DNA of 64,000 nucleotides from Streptomyces sp. DH12 (GTDB lineage: Bacteria; Actinomycetota; Actinomycetes; Streptomycetales; Streptomycetaceae), in contig NZ_JAHWGT010000026.1 in NCBI RefSeq assembly GCF_020873895.1, forward strand, positions 1-64,000. Reading direction: 5' to 3'. The position numbers were made by a program, and so were the translations under genes. This document shows, piece by piece, positions 8,260-16,300 of the stretch (the first letter of the stretch is position 1; each line of letters begins with the position of its first letter). The notes under the pieces are model-generated. The model saw nothing but the letters and a program-made list of their open reading frames with translations, had not been told where the DNA came from and did not search any database.

Positions 8260-9203
8260 CGCAGGACCTCCGTCCGTGGTACGAGGCGGTGGCAGACGAG
8301 GTCCGCCGCGAGGCTGAACAGCAGTGCCGCGACCGCGACGACCAGGGCGAGGCCCTGCACGGTGGGTACGTCCCGAGCCTCCACCGCCCGTACGAGGGCG
8401 GTGGCCACCCCCGGCACGGCGAAGACCGCCTCGACGATCAGCACCCCGCCGACGAGGTTGTCGCCCACCCGCGCCAGTTCCTGGACGCCGGGGATCGCCG
8501 CGTTGGGCAGGAGGTGCCGCAGCAGCAGTGTCCGGCGCGGGACGCCCAGGCGCCGGGCCTGGGCGACGTACCCCGCGCCCAGCACGGAGACCACGCCCGC
8601 GCGCACCTGGCGGGAGAGCAGGCACACCATGCGGGCGGCCACCACGGTGACCGGCAGGACCAGCAGCGCCGGCTCGGCGAACAGGTCCGCCGTCCCGACG
8701 CCCACCCAGGTGGCGGGGAGCAGGCCGAGCTTGAGGGAGAGGCCGGCGACGAGCAGCAGCGCCAGCACGAAGTCCGGTACGGCGTTGAGCGCCAGGGTGA
8801 CCGAGGAGACGGCCCGGTCCAGGCGTCCGCCCTCCCGTAGCCCGGACAGGGTGCCGAGCAGCAGGGCCAGCGGCAGCACCACGGCGAGCGTCACCGCGCC
8901 GAGCACCAGGGTCGTGCCCACGGTGTCGGCGAGGATGTCGCGCACCGGGCCGCCGCTGACCAGGGAGGTGCCGAGGTCACCGGTCAGCAGTCCCGCCGCC
9001 CAGTCGGCGAACCGCTCCGCGGCGGGCCGGTCCAGCCCCAACTGCTCGCGCAGCGCCGCGACCTGCGCGTCGGTGGCGTCCTCGTCGTTGCGGACGTCGG
9101 CCGCGTCACCCGGCAGGAGGGCGGTGAGGACGAAGACCAGCACCGCCAGCAGCGCGAGTTGGGCGACTCCCAGGGCGAGGCGCTGCGATGCGTACCCACG
9201 CAT
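8256..9203 (-). CDS. ABC permease, DppB/NikB family
   Basis: A 315-residue permease. The N-terminal helix AQLALLAVLVFVLTALLPGD is followed by the usual DppB segments: LREQLGLDRP, LGTSLVSGGPV and the conserved cytoplasmic loop YVAQARRLGVPRRTLLLRHLLPNA. Six hydrophobic segments are seen. ATG 9203 is 2 bp after the stop of the binding-protein gene. It is the first permease in the operon and overlaps the second. Confidence 0.92.
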   Translation of the reverse strand: MRGYASQRLALGVAQLALLAVLVFVLTALLPGDAADVRNDEDATDAQVAALREQLGLDRPAAERFADWAAGLLTGDLGTSLVSGGPVRDILADTVGTTLVLGAVTLAVVLPLALLLGTLSGLREGGRLDRAVSSVTLALNAVPDFVLALLLVAGLSLKLGLLPATWVGVGTADLFAEPALLVLPVTVVAARMVCLLSRQVRAGVVSVLGAGYVAQARRLGVPRRTLLLRHLLPNAAIPGVQELARVGDNLVGGVLIVEAVFAVPGVATALVRAVEARDVPTVQGLALVVAVAALLFSLAADLVCHRLVPRTEVLR

Positions 9204-9205
9204 CG

Positions 9206-10765
9206 TCAGGCCAGCCAGGCCTTGTCGAAGCGGGCGGAGTACAGGGTGTTGGGCGGGGCCGCCTCCATGCCGCGGACCCGGGACGAGACGGCGTTCAGCC
9301 AGTCCGGGTGCCCCCAGACGAGCAGGCCGCCCTCGTCGTGGACGGTCCGCTGCAACCCGCCGTACAGCGCGGTGCGCTCGGCGGTGTCGGTGGTCGACTG
9401 GGCCCGGGCGAAGGTCGCGTCGAAGTCCTTGCGGCGCCACCCCGAGGCGTTGAACGCGGACGTGCTGAGCAGCCGGTCGTTGATGTAGTTGGGGATGGTC
9501 ATCGCGCCGGAGCGGTGGCTGCCCATGACGCCCTTGGTGAGCTGGTCCTTGAAGTACGTCTCCGAAGGGCCGGTGGTCACCTTCACCCGCAGGCCGGCGT
9601 CGGCGGCCTGCTCGGCGAAGAGCGTGGCGGCCTCCACGAAGCCGTTGGCCACCGAGGAGGTGTAGACGGACAGGGTCCTGTTGAGCGCGCCGGCCTTCTT
9701 CAGCAGGGCGCGCGCCTCGGCGACGTCGCGGGTGCGCTGGGGGACGTCCTCGGGGTAGTACTGGTAGCCCTTGCCGAACATGTCGTTGCCGACGACGCCC
9801 TGCCCGGCGAGGACGACGTCGACGAGCTTCCGGCGGTCGGCGAGCAGCTTGAAGGCGAGGGTGACGTCGGGGTCGTCGAAGGGCTCCTGGTCGCACTTCA
9901 TCACGATCGCGTGGGCGGTGCTGCCCTTGGCGGCCAGGATCCGTACGGCCTTGTCGGCCTGGACGGTCCGGGCGAAGGTGGGCGTCATCTCGTAGCCGAA
10001 CTCCGCCTCCCCGGCCCGCAGGGCGTTGCCCCGGGCGTCGGCGTCGGCGGAGAGGATCCGCAGCTCGTCGACGTACGCGCCGCCGTCCCAGTGGTCGTCG
10101 AAGCGGGCGGCGGCGAAGGACCGGCCGGCCTCGAAGGACGTCAGCCGGAACGCCCCCGTCCCCACCGGCTTGGCCGGGTCGGCGTACCGGGTGCTGACGA
10201 CGGCCGTGCCCAGGGTGCCGAGGAGCGCCGGGAACTCGGCGGCGGGTCGCCTCAACGCCACCTCGACGACGTTCCCGCCGACGGCGCGGCTCTTCCCGAG
10301 GTCGATGACGGAGAGCATCCCCTGCGCGAAGTGGCTGGTCGCCTTCGGGTCGAGGATGCGGGCGAAGGTGAACAGGACGTCCTCGGGAGTGAGCGCCTTC
10401 CCGTCGTGGAACAGCGCCTTGCGCAGGGTGAAGCGCCACACGGTGGCGTCGGCGTTGGACTCCCACTTCTCGGCGAGGCGCGGCACGGGCTTCATCCCCC
10501 CGTCGAGCTCCACGAGCCGGTCGAACAGGGCCTTGGTGCGGGCCATGTCGACGGCCAGGGCCTCCGCGTGCGGATCGATGGTCTCCTGCTCGCCGCCGCC
10601 GGTGAACAGGGCCCGGAACCGGCCGCCGCGCCGGGGCTCGCCCTTACCGCCGTCGGCGGCCCCCTCCCCGGTGCCCGCGCCGCCGCCGCACGCGGTCAGG
10701 GCGAGACCGCCCGCGGCGGCGCCGGTCAGGGCGAGGAACTCTCGACGGTTACGGAAGATCGACAT
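9206..10765 (-). CDS. Solute-binding lipoprotein, family 5 (Opp/Nik type)
   Basis: A 519-residue extracellular binding protein and the first gene of the operon. The N-terminus FRNRREFLALTGAAAG carries a twin-arginine signal, and LTACGGG is a lipobox with Cys near residue 24, so it is exported folded and lipid-anchored. The body has SBP_bac_5 landmarks: DGKALTPEDVLFTFARILDP, PVGTGAFRL and the C-terminal YSARFDKAWLA. ATG 10765 has GGGAG upstream. A Zur-like box sits 90 bp upstream. Close relatives bind peptides, nickel or opine-metal complexes; here a metal-ligand complex is likely. Confidence 0.92.
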   Translation of the reverse strand: MSIFRNRREFLALTGAAAGGLALTACGGGAGTGEGAADGGKGEPRRGGRFRALFTGGGEQETIDPHAEALAVDMARTKALFDRLVELDGGMKPVPRLAEKWESNADATVWRFTLRKALFHDGKALTPEDVLFTFARILDPKATSHFAQGMLSVIDLGKSRAVGGNVVEVALRRPAAEFPALLGTLGTAVVSTRYADPAKPVGTGAFRLTSFEAGRSFAAARFDDHWDGGAYVDELRILSADADARGNALRAGEAEFGYEMTPTFARTVQADKAVRILAAKGSTAHAIVMKCDQEPFDDPDVTLAFKLLADRRKLVDVVLAGQGVVGNDMFGKGYQYYPEDVPQRTRDVAEARALLKKAGALNRTLSVYTSSVANGFVEAATLFAEQAADAGLRVKVTTGPSETYFKDQLTKGVMGSHRSGAMTIPNYINDRLLSTSAFNASGWRRKDFDATFARAQSTTDTAERTALYGGLQRTVHDEGGLLVWGHPDWLNAVSSRVRGMEAAPPNTLYSARFDKAWLA

Positions 10766-10854
10766 GCTGCTCCCAGGGCTCACGTATCGGACCCCGCGCC
10801 GCACGTCCGCAGGACGGTGCGGAGGGGCGCGGGGCGTGAGCAGCATTCATCAGA

Positions 10855-10869
10855 TGAAAACGATTGTCA
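10855..10869 (-). promoter_or_regulatory. Zur-like operator overlapping the operon promoter
   Basis: The 15-mer TGAAAACGATTGTCA is a 7-1-7 inverted repeat with five of seven arm positions matching. It resembles actinobacterial Zur boxes of the TGAAAATNATTTTCA kind. On the minus strand a perfect TTGACA (10870-10865) overlaps it, so a bound repressor would cover the -35 and spacer of the operon. The -10 is not clear. It stands out as an AT-rich patch in very GC-rich DNA. Confidence 0.7.
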
Positions 10870-11041
10870 ATCCAATGTGACGATCAGTCGGCTCGGGGGG
10901 CGGGTGGCGGCGGGACGTGGTGTGTCCGCATCCGGCGTCGACATATCCGGTGCCCGGTTGCCGCACCAAGCGGCCGGGCGGCACGGCCGTGTGCCTGGCG
11001 GTGGACGGGGAAGAGGCGGACGGGGCCCCTCCACGTGGCGA

Positions 11042-11662
11042 TCACCGCGGACCGGCAGCGCTCCCCGTGGTGCCGGCCTCGCCCGCGGGCGGCGGCACCG
11101 TACGCCACAGCCGTGCCAGATACGTGGTGAGGGCCCGCGTCGCGCCGTCGTCCGCGTCGTCCGGCCGGGCGAGTGCCCAGGCGTCCAGGGCGGCGAAGAC
11201 GGCCACCGTCACCACGGTGACCAGCTCGGCGCTCGGCCCGGGATCGATCACCCCGATGCGCAGGCCGTTGTCGACGAGGCGGTGGACCCAGGAGGCGTCG
11301 GTGTGCTCCAGGCCCCGGCCCGCGGCCAGGACGGCCCGGTCCTCGGGGTGGGCGCGCAGATGTTCCGCCAACCGCGTGGCTCCCTGCGTCAGTTGGCGCC
11401 ACAGCTCGTCCGCCGTGGCTACCTCGGTCCACGGCCCGAGCGCGGTGAGCGTGCGGCGGACGGCGTCGCCGACCACCGCCTCGAACAGGTCCTCCTTGCC
11501 GTCGAAGTAGTGGTAGGCGGACGTCTTGGAGATGCCCGCGTCGGCGATGATCCGGTTGAACGAGGCCGCGTCCCTCCCGGCCCGGGCGAAGTGCCCGCGG
11601 GCCACGGCGAGGAGGGCGGCCTGCGTCTCGGGAGGCAGCCGGTGAAACCGGGGCAGGGGCAT
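11042..11662 (-). CDS. TetR-family transcriptional regulator
   Basis: A 206-residue repressor. The helix-turn-helix is in residues 10-55: AARDAASFNRIIADAGISKTSAYHYFDGKEDLF-like sequence, typical of TetR. The ligand domain is helical and poorly conserved. ATG 11662 lies 8 bp after the stop of a membrane-protein gene, so the two are probably co-transcribed and the regulator may control that gene. It is upstream of, and in the same direction as, the metallophore-like operon, but a 276-bp gap with the Zur-like box separates them. Confidence 0.9.
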   Translation of the reverse strand: MPLPRFHRLPPETQAALLAVARGHFARAGRDAASFNRIIADAGISKTSAYHYFDGKEDLFEAVVGDAVRRTLTALGPWTEVATADELWRQLTQGATRLAEHLRAHPEDRAVLAAGRGLEHTDASWVHRLVDNGLRIGVIDPGPSAELVTVVTVAVFAALDAWALARPDDADDGATRALTTYLARLWRTVPPPAGEAGTTGSAAGPR

Positions 11663-11670
11663 GGGCGTAC

Positions 11671-12228
11671 CTATCCGTCGACGGTGGGGGAGGGGGCGAC
11701 CCGCGGGACCGGCGCGAGCGTCCGGCGGGCGCGAACCGTCATGCCCCAGTGCGCCACCCACAGCGGAACCGCGACGGCCCCGCCCACGTGACCGGCCGCG
11801 CCCGGGAAGAGGGACAGGACCTGGAAGGCGCACCAGCCGTGGCCCAGGACCGCCCACCGCCGGACGAACCGGGCGCCCGTGCGTCCGTCGGCGGCCAGCG
11901 ACCTGGCGCCCGCGTGCACGATGAAGAAGTCCTCGGTGAAGTTGTACGGGATCGCGAACATCCACCACACGGACGCGGGACTCCGCACGGCGGCGCCGGG
12001 CCGTACGCAGGCCAGCATCCGCTGCAGCGCCCGGCAGTAGAGGGCCACCAGCCCGAAGAAGACCAGCACGACGGCGAGCGCGGCGGGCGCGCCCAGCCCC
12101 CCGACCTCCCCGAGCAGCCCGCGCCCCCACTGCGGCGCCCACCACGGCTGGCAGAGCAGGACGGCGACCAGGGCGGTCCCCGTGGCCTTGACGAAGGCGA
12201 TCACGCGGCGAGTGTACTGGTGGTACAC
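11671..12228 (-). CDS. Multi-pass membrane protein of unknown function
   Basis: About 185 residues with four or five hydrophobic segments (VIAFVKATGTALVAVLL, ALAVVLVFFGLVALY, a segment near VWWMFAIPYNF, FQVLSLFPGAAGHV and VPLWVAHWGMTV). YNFTEDFFIVHAG is a distinctive short motif. I do not recognise the family. The open frame continues upstream into a globin-like fragment, so the true start is uncertain. I propose the GTG at 12228, preceded by GGGGGTGG, which lies at the edge of a GTGTAC palindrome. The gene is probably co-transcribed with the TetR gene 8 bp downstream. Confidence 0.55.
   Translation of the reverse strand: MYHQYTRRVIAFVKATGTALVAVLLCQPWWAPQWGRGLLGEVGGLGAPAALAVVLVFFGLVALYCRALQRMLACVRPGAAVRSPASVWWMFAIPYNFTEDFFIVHAGARSLAADGRTGARFVRRWAVLGHGWCAFQVLSLFPGAAGHVGGAVAVPLWVAHWGMTVRARRTLAPVPRVAPSPTVDG
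12212..12228. promoter_or_regulatory. GTGTAC-N5-GTACAC palindrome
   Basis: Perfect 6-bp arms (12212-12217 and 12223-12228) sit at the proposed start of the membrane-protein gene next to a TetR gene. This could be the TetR operator, but it may lie inside coding sequence if the start is further upstream. Confidence 0.35.
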
Positions 12229-12258
12229 ACCGCTGGTCCACCCCCGCGAGGTGAGGCC

Positions 12259-12414
12259 GATGCCGGCATGCAGGCACTTGTGCACGGCCGCGTACCGGTC
12301 ACCGGTGACGCCGACGGCCACGTGCTTGTGGTCCATGCGGGCGATGCGGGCGAGCAGGGCGTCCGGGCGGGTGTCCGGGTCGGTCAACAGCGCACCGGCG
12401 AAGGCGGCGATGGA
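12259..12414 (-). pseudogene. Globin (flavohaemoglobin-type) C-terminal fragment
   Basis: The translated segment beginning SIAAFAGALL and including ARIARMDHKHVAVGV and YAAVHKCLHAGI resembles the F-G helix region of bacterial globins (RIAxKHxSLGVxPExYxxVGExLL), with the proximal His in KHVAVGV. Only about 50 residues are present. The upstream part is not globin-like and there is no reductase domain. It is in frame with the following membrane protein, which may be chance or a fusion relic. Confidence 0.45.
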
Positions 12415-12606
12415 TCCGGCCGGCGCCCGGCGCTGCGTACCGCCGGCCTGGTCGCCGCGGTCGAACGTGCCGTCCAGCTCCGGGTGACGGGGCCGGGACG
12501 GGAGAGACGGAGAGGGTGGACGGTGTGGGTACCGGCCCGGCACGCCACCGCCCTCGATGATGGACGGACCGCCTGACCGAAGCCACGACCGAGAGAGGTG
12601 GCGCGC

Positions 12607-13257
12607 GTGAGGGAATGGACGCTGGCCGAGACGTTCCGCAGCACGTCGGGTGAAGTCCGCTGGGGCAGCCTCGGGCGACCTGACGGACCGCACAGGGCAC
12701 CGAGTTGGCCGGGTACAGGCTCTGGTCCGGGTAGGTCTGCCCGGTCGACGCCATCACCTCTCTCGCCCTGCGCGGCGCCCCGGCGCTGGGCGTCGCGGGC
12801 GCCCTGGGCGTCGCCCTGTCGGCGGCCCGGCACGGGACCGGCGGAGCGGTCGACGCGGCCGCCGTGCACGCTGACGCTGCCCGCATCGTCGCGGCCCGGC
12901 CCACCGCCGTCAATCTGTCCTGGGGAGTGCGCCGCGCCCTGTCCCGGCTCCGGGGCGGACCACAGGCCGTCCTCTTGGAAGCCCGCGCCATGCTCCACGA
13001 GGACGAGGAGACCAACCGGGCAGCCGCCCGTCGCGCGGCCGAACTGGTGAAGAACCTCTGCGGGCGACGCCCGTTGCGCGTCCTCACCCACTGCAACACC
13101 GGACGGCTCGCCACCACCGCGCTGTACGACGTCCGGGCAGCGACCGGCGCCGCCCACGAAGCCGGCGCCCGCGCTGCGGGACCTGTGCCCCGTGGCCGGC
13201 GCCCTGCCCCGCGACGTCGACGCGACCGGCGTGGACCCGGCCGTAGGCTGCGCTACG
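12607..13257 (+). pseudogene. mtnA: Decayed methylthioribose-1-phosphate isomerase
   Basis: Clear MtnA blocks are present in order. TSLALRGAPALGVAGALGVAL comes first, then RPTAVNLSWGVRRAL, then a segment like LLEARAMLHEDEETNRAAARRAAEL, then LTHCNTGRLAT. An in-frame TAG interrupts the N-terminal part (near 12728) just before the RGAPA block. The 3' third, which should carry the second substrate-binding region, has collapsed after HEAG. MtnA recycles methylthioadenosine in methionine salvage; this copy cannot be functional. Confidence 0.7.
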
Positions 13258-13267
13258 TCTCCCGCTT

Positions 13268-13292
13268 GCCCAGCGCCTACTCGGCGCTGGGC
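13268..13292 (+). terminator. Hairpin after the mtnA remnant
   Basis: GCCCAGCGCC (13268-13277) pairs exactly with GGCGCTGGGC (13283-13292) around a 5-base loop. It fits the end of the plus-strand mtnA relic. Confidence 0.6.
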
Positions 13293-13350
13293 TGGAGACC
13301 AGTGATCGAATCCGTGTGCGCCTATCGGCGCACGGGTGCCCGCGCATGCA

Positions 13351-13372
13351 GGCGCCCCCGGACGGGGGCGCC
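13351..13372 (-). terminator. Hairpin after the polyketide synthase gene
   Basis: GGCGCCCCCG (13351-13360) and CGGGGGCGCC (13363-13372) are perfect complements. The hairpin starts 20 bp beyond the PKS stop on the minus strand. Confidence 0.65.
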
Positions 13373-13392
13373 GCTGTGGCGGTCACAGTCGG

Positions 13393-16300
13393 TCAGGCAC
13401 CCTCCCGGGGCGAGTTCGTGTGCCCGCTGAGGGCCAGGACGCGTTTGCTGAGCTCCATGAGGTGTGCGCAGTTCAGAACTTCGATGGGGGTGACAGAGCA
13501 CTTGAGGTGGTGGTGCAGGGAGGCGCTGAGTTCTGCGGCGAGGAGGGAGTCCACTCCGAGGCGGTCCAGGCGACGCGTTCGGTCGATCTTGTCGGGAGTC
13601 GTGTGGAGCGTCGTGGCGAGGAAGTCGGCCAGGATGGTCGTAGTGGCATCCAGCGCCTGGTCGTACGTCATGTGGGGCAGGCTTGAGAGGAATGTGCTGG
13701 AGAAGTTCTCCCGGGTCGCGCCGGCGGGTGTCAGGAGACTGAAGCGCGGGGCGTCGATGGCGTAGTTGGAGCGCCGGAGCACGGTCGGGTCGAATCCGCC
13801 CACGTTGGCCACCGAGGCATGCGGGTCGTGCAGGAGCTGTTCGAGCGCGGCCAGGGCGCTGGCGCTGTCGATATTGTCCGTGCCGGCCCTTTCCAGGACG
13901 TCGACCAGGTTCGTGCGTACCGCGATGCCGGTGTCGTTGATCACTGACCACTGGACGGCCAGGGCATGTTCGCCCGCGGAGCGACGCTGGTGCACCAGCG
14001 CCTCCATGGCGGAATTCGCGGCCGTGTAGTTCGCCTGTCGGCTCATCCCGGTCAGCGCCGAGACGGAACTGTAGACGACGAAGAACTCCAGGCCCATGCC
14101 CCGGGTGAGGGCGTCGAGGACCCGCGCGCCGACGGCCTTGGGCGACCACACGGTCCTGAACTGCGCGTCCGTCGCGTCCCTCACCAGGGTGTCGTCCAGG
14201 ACCATGGCGGCATGGATCACCCCGCGCACGGGTCGGGCGGACGCTTCGCACTCCGCCAGGATCCGTCGTACGGCAGCCGGGTCCGCGGTGTCGGCGGCGT
14301 GCGCGACGGCCCGCGCCCCCAGGTCCGCCAGATCCTGGATGAGGGACTCGGCCGCCGGGGTGGCGCCGCCCCGACGGCCCACGAGCGCAAGGTGGCGCGC
14401 ACCACGGCAGGCCAGCCAACGGGCGGTCGCGGCGCCGAAGCCGCTGAGACCACCAGTGACGACGTACGTGCCGTGCGGGTCGAGCCTCAGCCTCGTCGGC
14501 ATCGGGTGATGGGGCGTGGAGCCGTCGAACGTGACCACCACCTTTCCCGTGTGCAGGGAACCCTTGAGGAGCTGGAAGGCGCGGTCGACCTGGTGAGCGG
14601 GGTAGGTCTGGTGCGGCAGTGGTGGGCAGGCGCCGGCTTGCACCCTTTCCACCAGCTGTCGGAACTGCAGCTTGCCGGCCTCCCGCTGCGGTCCGACCAG
14701 CGCTCCGACGTCCACGCCGAACAAGGCCGTGTTCGCGAGGAACGGGCGCGTCATCAGGGGGTTGTTCTCCAGGAAGTCACGTTTGCCCAGTTCGATGAAA
14801 CGACCACCGCTCGCCAGCAACTCCAGCCCTCGGGCCTGCGCCTCCCCGGCCAGGGAGTTGAGCACGACGTCCACTCCCCGGCCGTCGGTGATCTGGCGGA
14901 CCTCGTCCGCGAAGGCGAGGGACCGGGAGTCAAGCACGTGATCGGTTCCCAGGAGGCGCAGGAGGCTGCGCTTGACCTCGGTGCCCGCGGTCGCGATGAC
15001 AGCGGCACCCCGTTGCCCGGCGTGGTGGAGTGCCGCCAGGCCGACTCCGCCCGCCGCCCCGTGCACCAGGACGGTCTCGCCCGGCTGCAACCTGGCCAGG
15101 TGGTCGAGGCTGTACTGCACGGTGAGGTGGGCCAGGGCCAGTGTCGCCGCCTCGGCGAAGCCCATGCCGTCCGGCACAGGGGCGACAAAGTCAGCCGAGG
15201 CCAGGGTGTACGACCCCATCCCCGACGCCGTGAGGCCGAACACCCTGTCACCCGGCGCGACACCGGTGACGCCCGGCCCCACCGCGGCGACGAGACCGGC
15301 GCATTCGAGTCCGAGCTCCGGTACGCCCTCGGTCTGGTGCACCGGGGGCACCATTCCGGTGGCGACCATGACGTCGCGGTAGTTCAGGGCGGCCGCACGC
15401 ACCTCGATGAGCACCTGTCCCGGGCCGGGGGACAGCGGCGGGCGTTCTTCCCACCGGAGCCGGTACGACGTGCCGACGTCATGGGCCCGCAGGACGAAGG
15501 TGCCCGCGGAGCCTGGCGCTGTGCTCGAGGCGGTGACCTGTCGCGGCGGCATTTCCCTGATGCGGGATACGAACCGACCGTGCGCGGTGAGGATGACCTC
15601 GTCCTCGGAGGAGCCTGTCGTCAGCTCACGGAGCAGCACGCCGGCGGCCTGCTCGGCACCGTCCTCCGCCAAGTCGTGCGGCACCGCGACGCGGGTGACC
15701 CGCACGCGCTGCTGCTCGTTGCCGAGAGAGCGGCCGATCCCCCAGACGGCGGCGTCACTCCCGTGGTGCGAAGGAGGCATGCTCATGTTGACCGACGCGC
15801 CCATGACGACCAGATACAGGTGTGCCTCGGTGTGCGGGGGGAGTTTTTCACACGCCTGGACGATGCTGCGTACGGTCCGGAACCGCTCGACAGGTTCATC
15901 ATCGTTCCACGGCTCGGTGCACGCGTCCACGTGGTCCCGCCGCCGGAACAGGCAAACGATGTTGACGACCTGAGCGTGTGGGGGCAGGACGGACTCCCAC
16001 TGCTCGGGCGAGGTGGTCAGGACAGTCGCGGTGACGCGCTCCTGCCCCGCACTCAGCAGCGCCTCGGTGAGCGCCTCCGTTGTCGACCCGGTGCTCTCCT
16101 CACCGGCGACGACCCAGGAGACTGGGGCGGCGGAGGGCTTCACCGGCCTGTCGGCCGGTGGTGTCCGCCGGGGTTCCCGGGAAGCAAGAAGCACCGAGCA
16201 CGGAGAGGCACCCTCCCCTGAACCAAGCGCGGGCGTGGAGGCCACGTCGGCGAAGCCGTGCTGCCGCAGCAGACCGGTCCAATCCGCCCCGTCACGCCAT

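Noticed and set aside
2014-10765. Staphylopine/opine or EDDS biosynthesis for the metal locus
   Set aside because: There is no opine dehydrogenase, nicotianamine synthase-like gene or ornithine cyclodeaminase-type gene, so it cannot be assigned to either known pathway.
13300-13350. tRNA-like fragment (GATCGAATCC) near the PKS end
   Set aside because: The T-loop-like bases lack a paired stem and no acceptor or anticodon arm can be folded; the nearby hairpins fit terminators.
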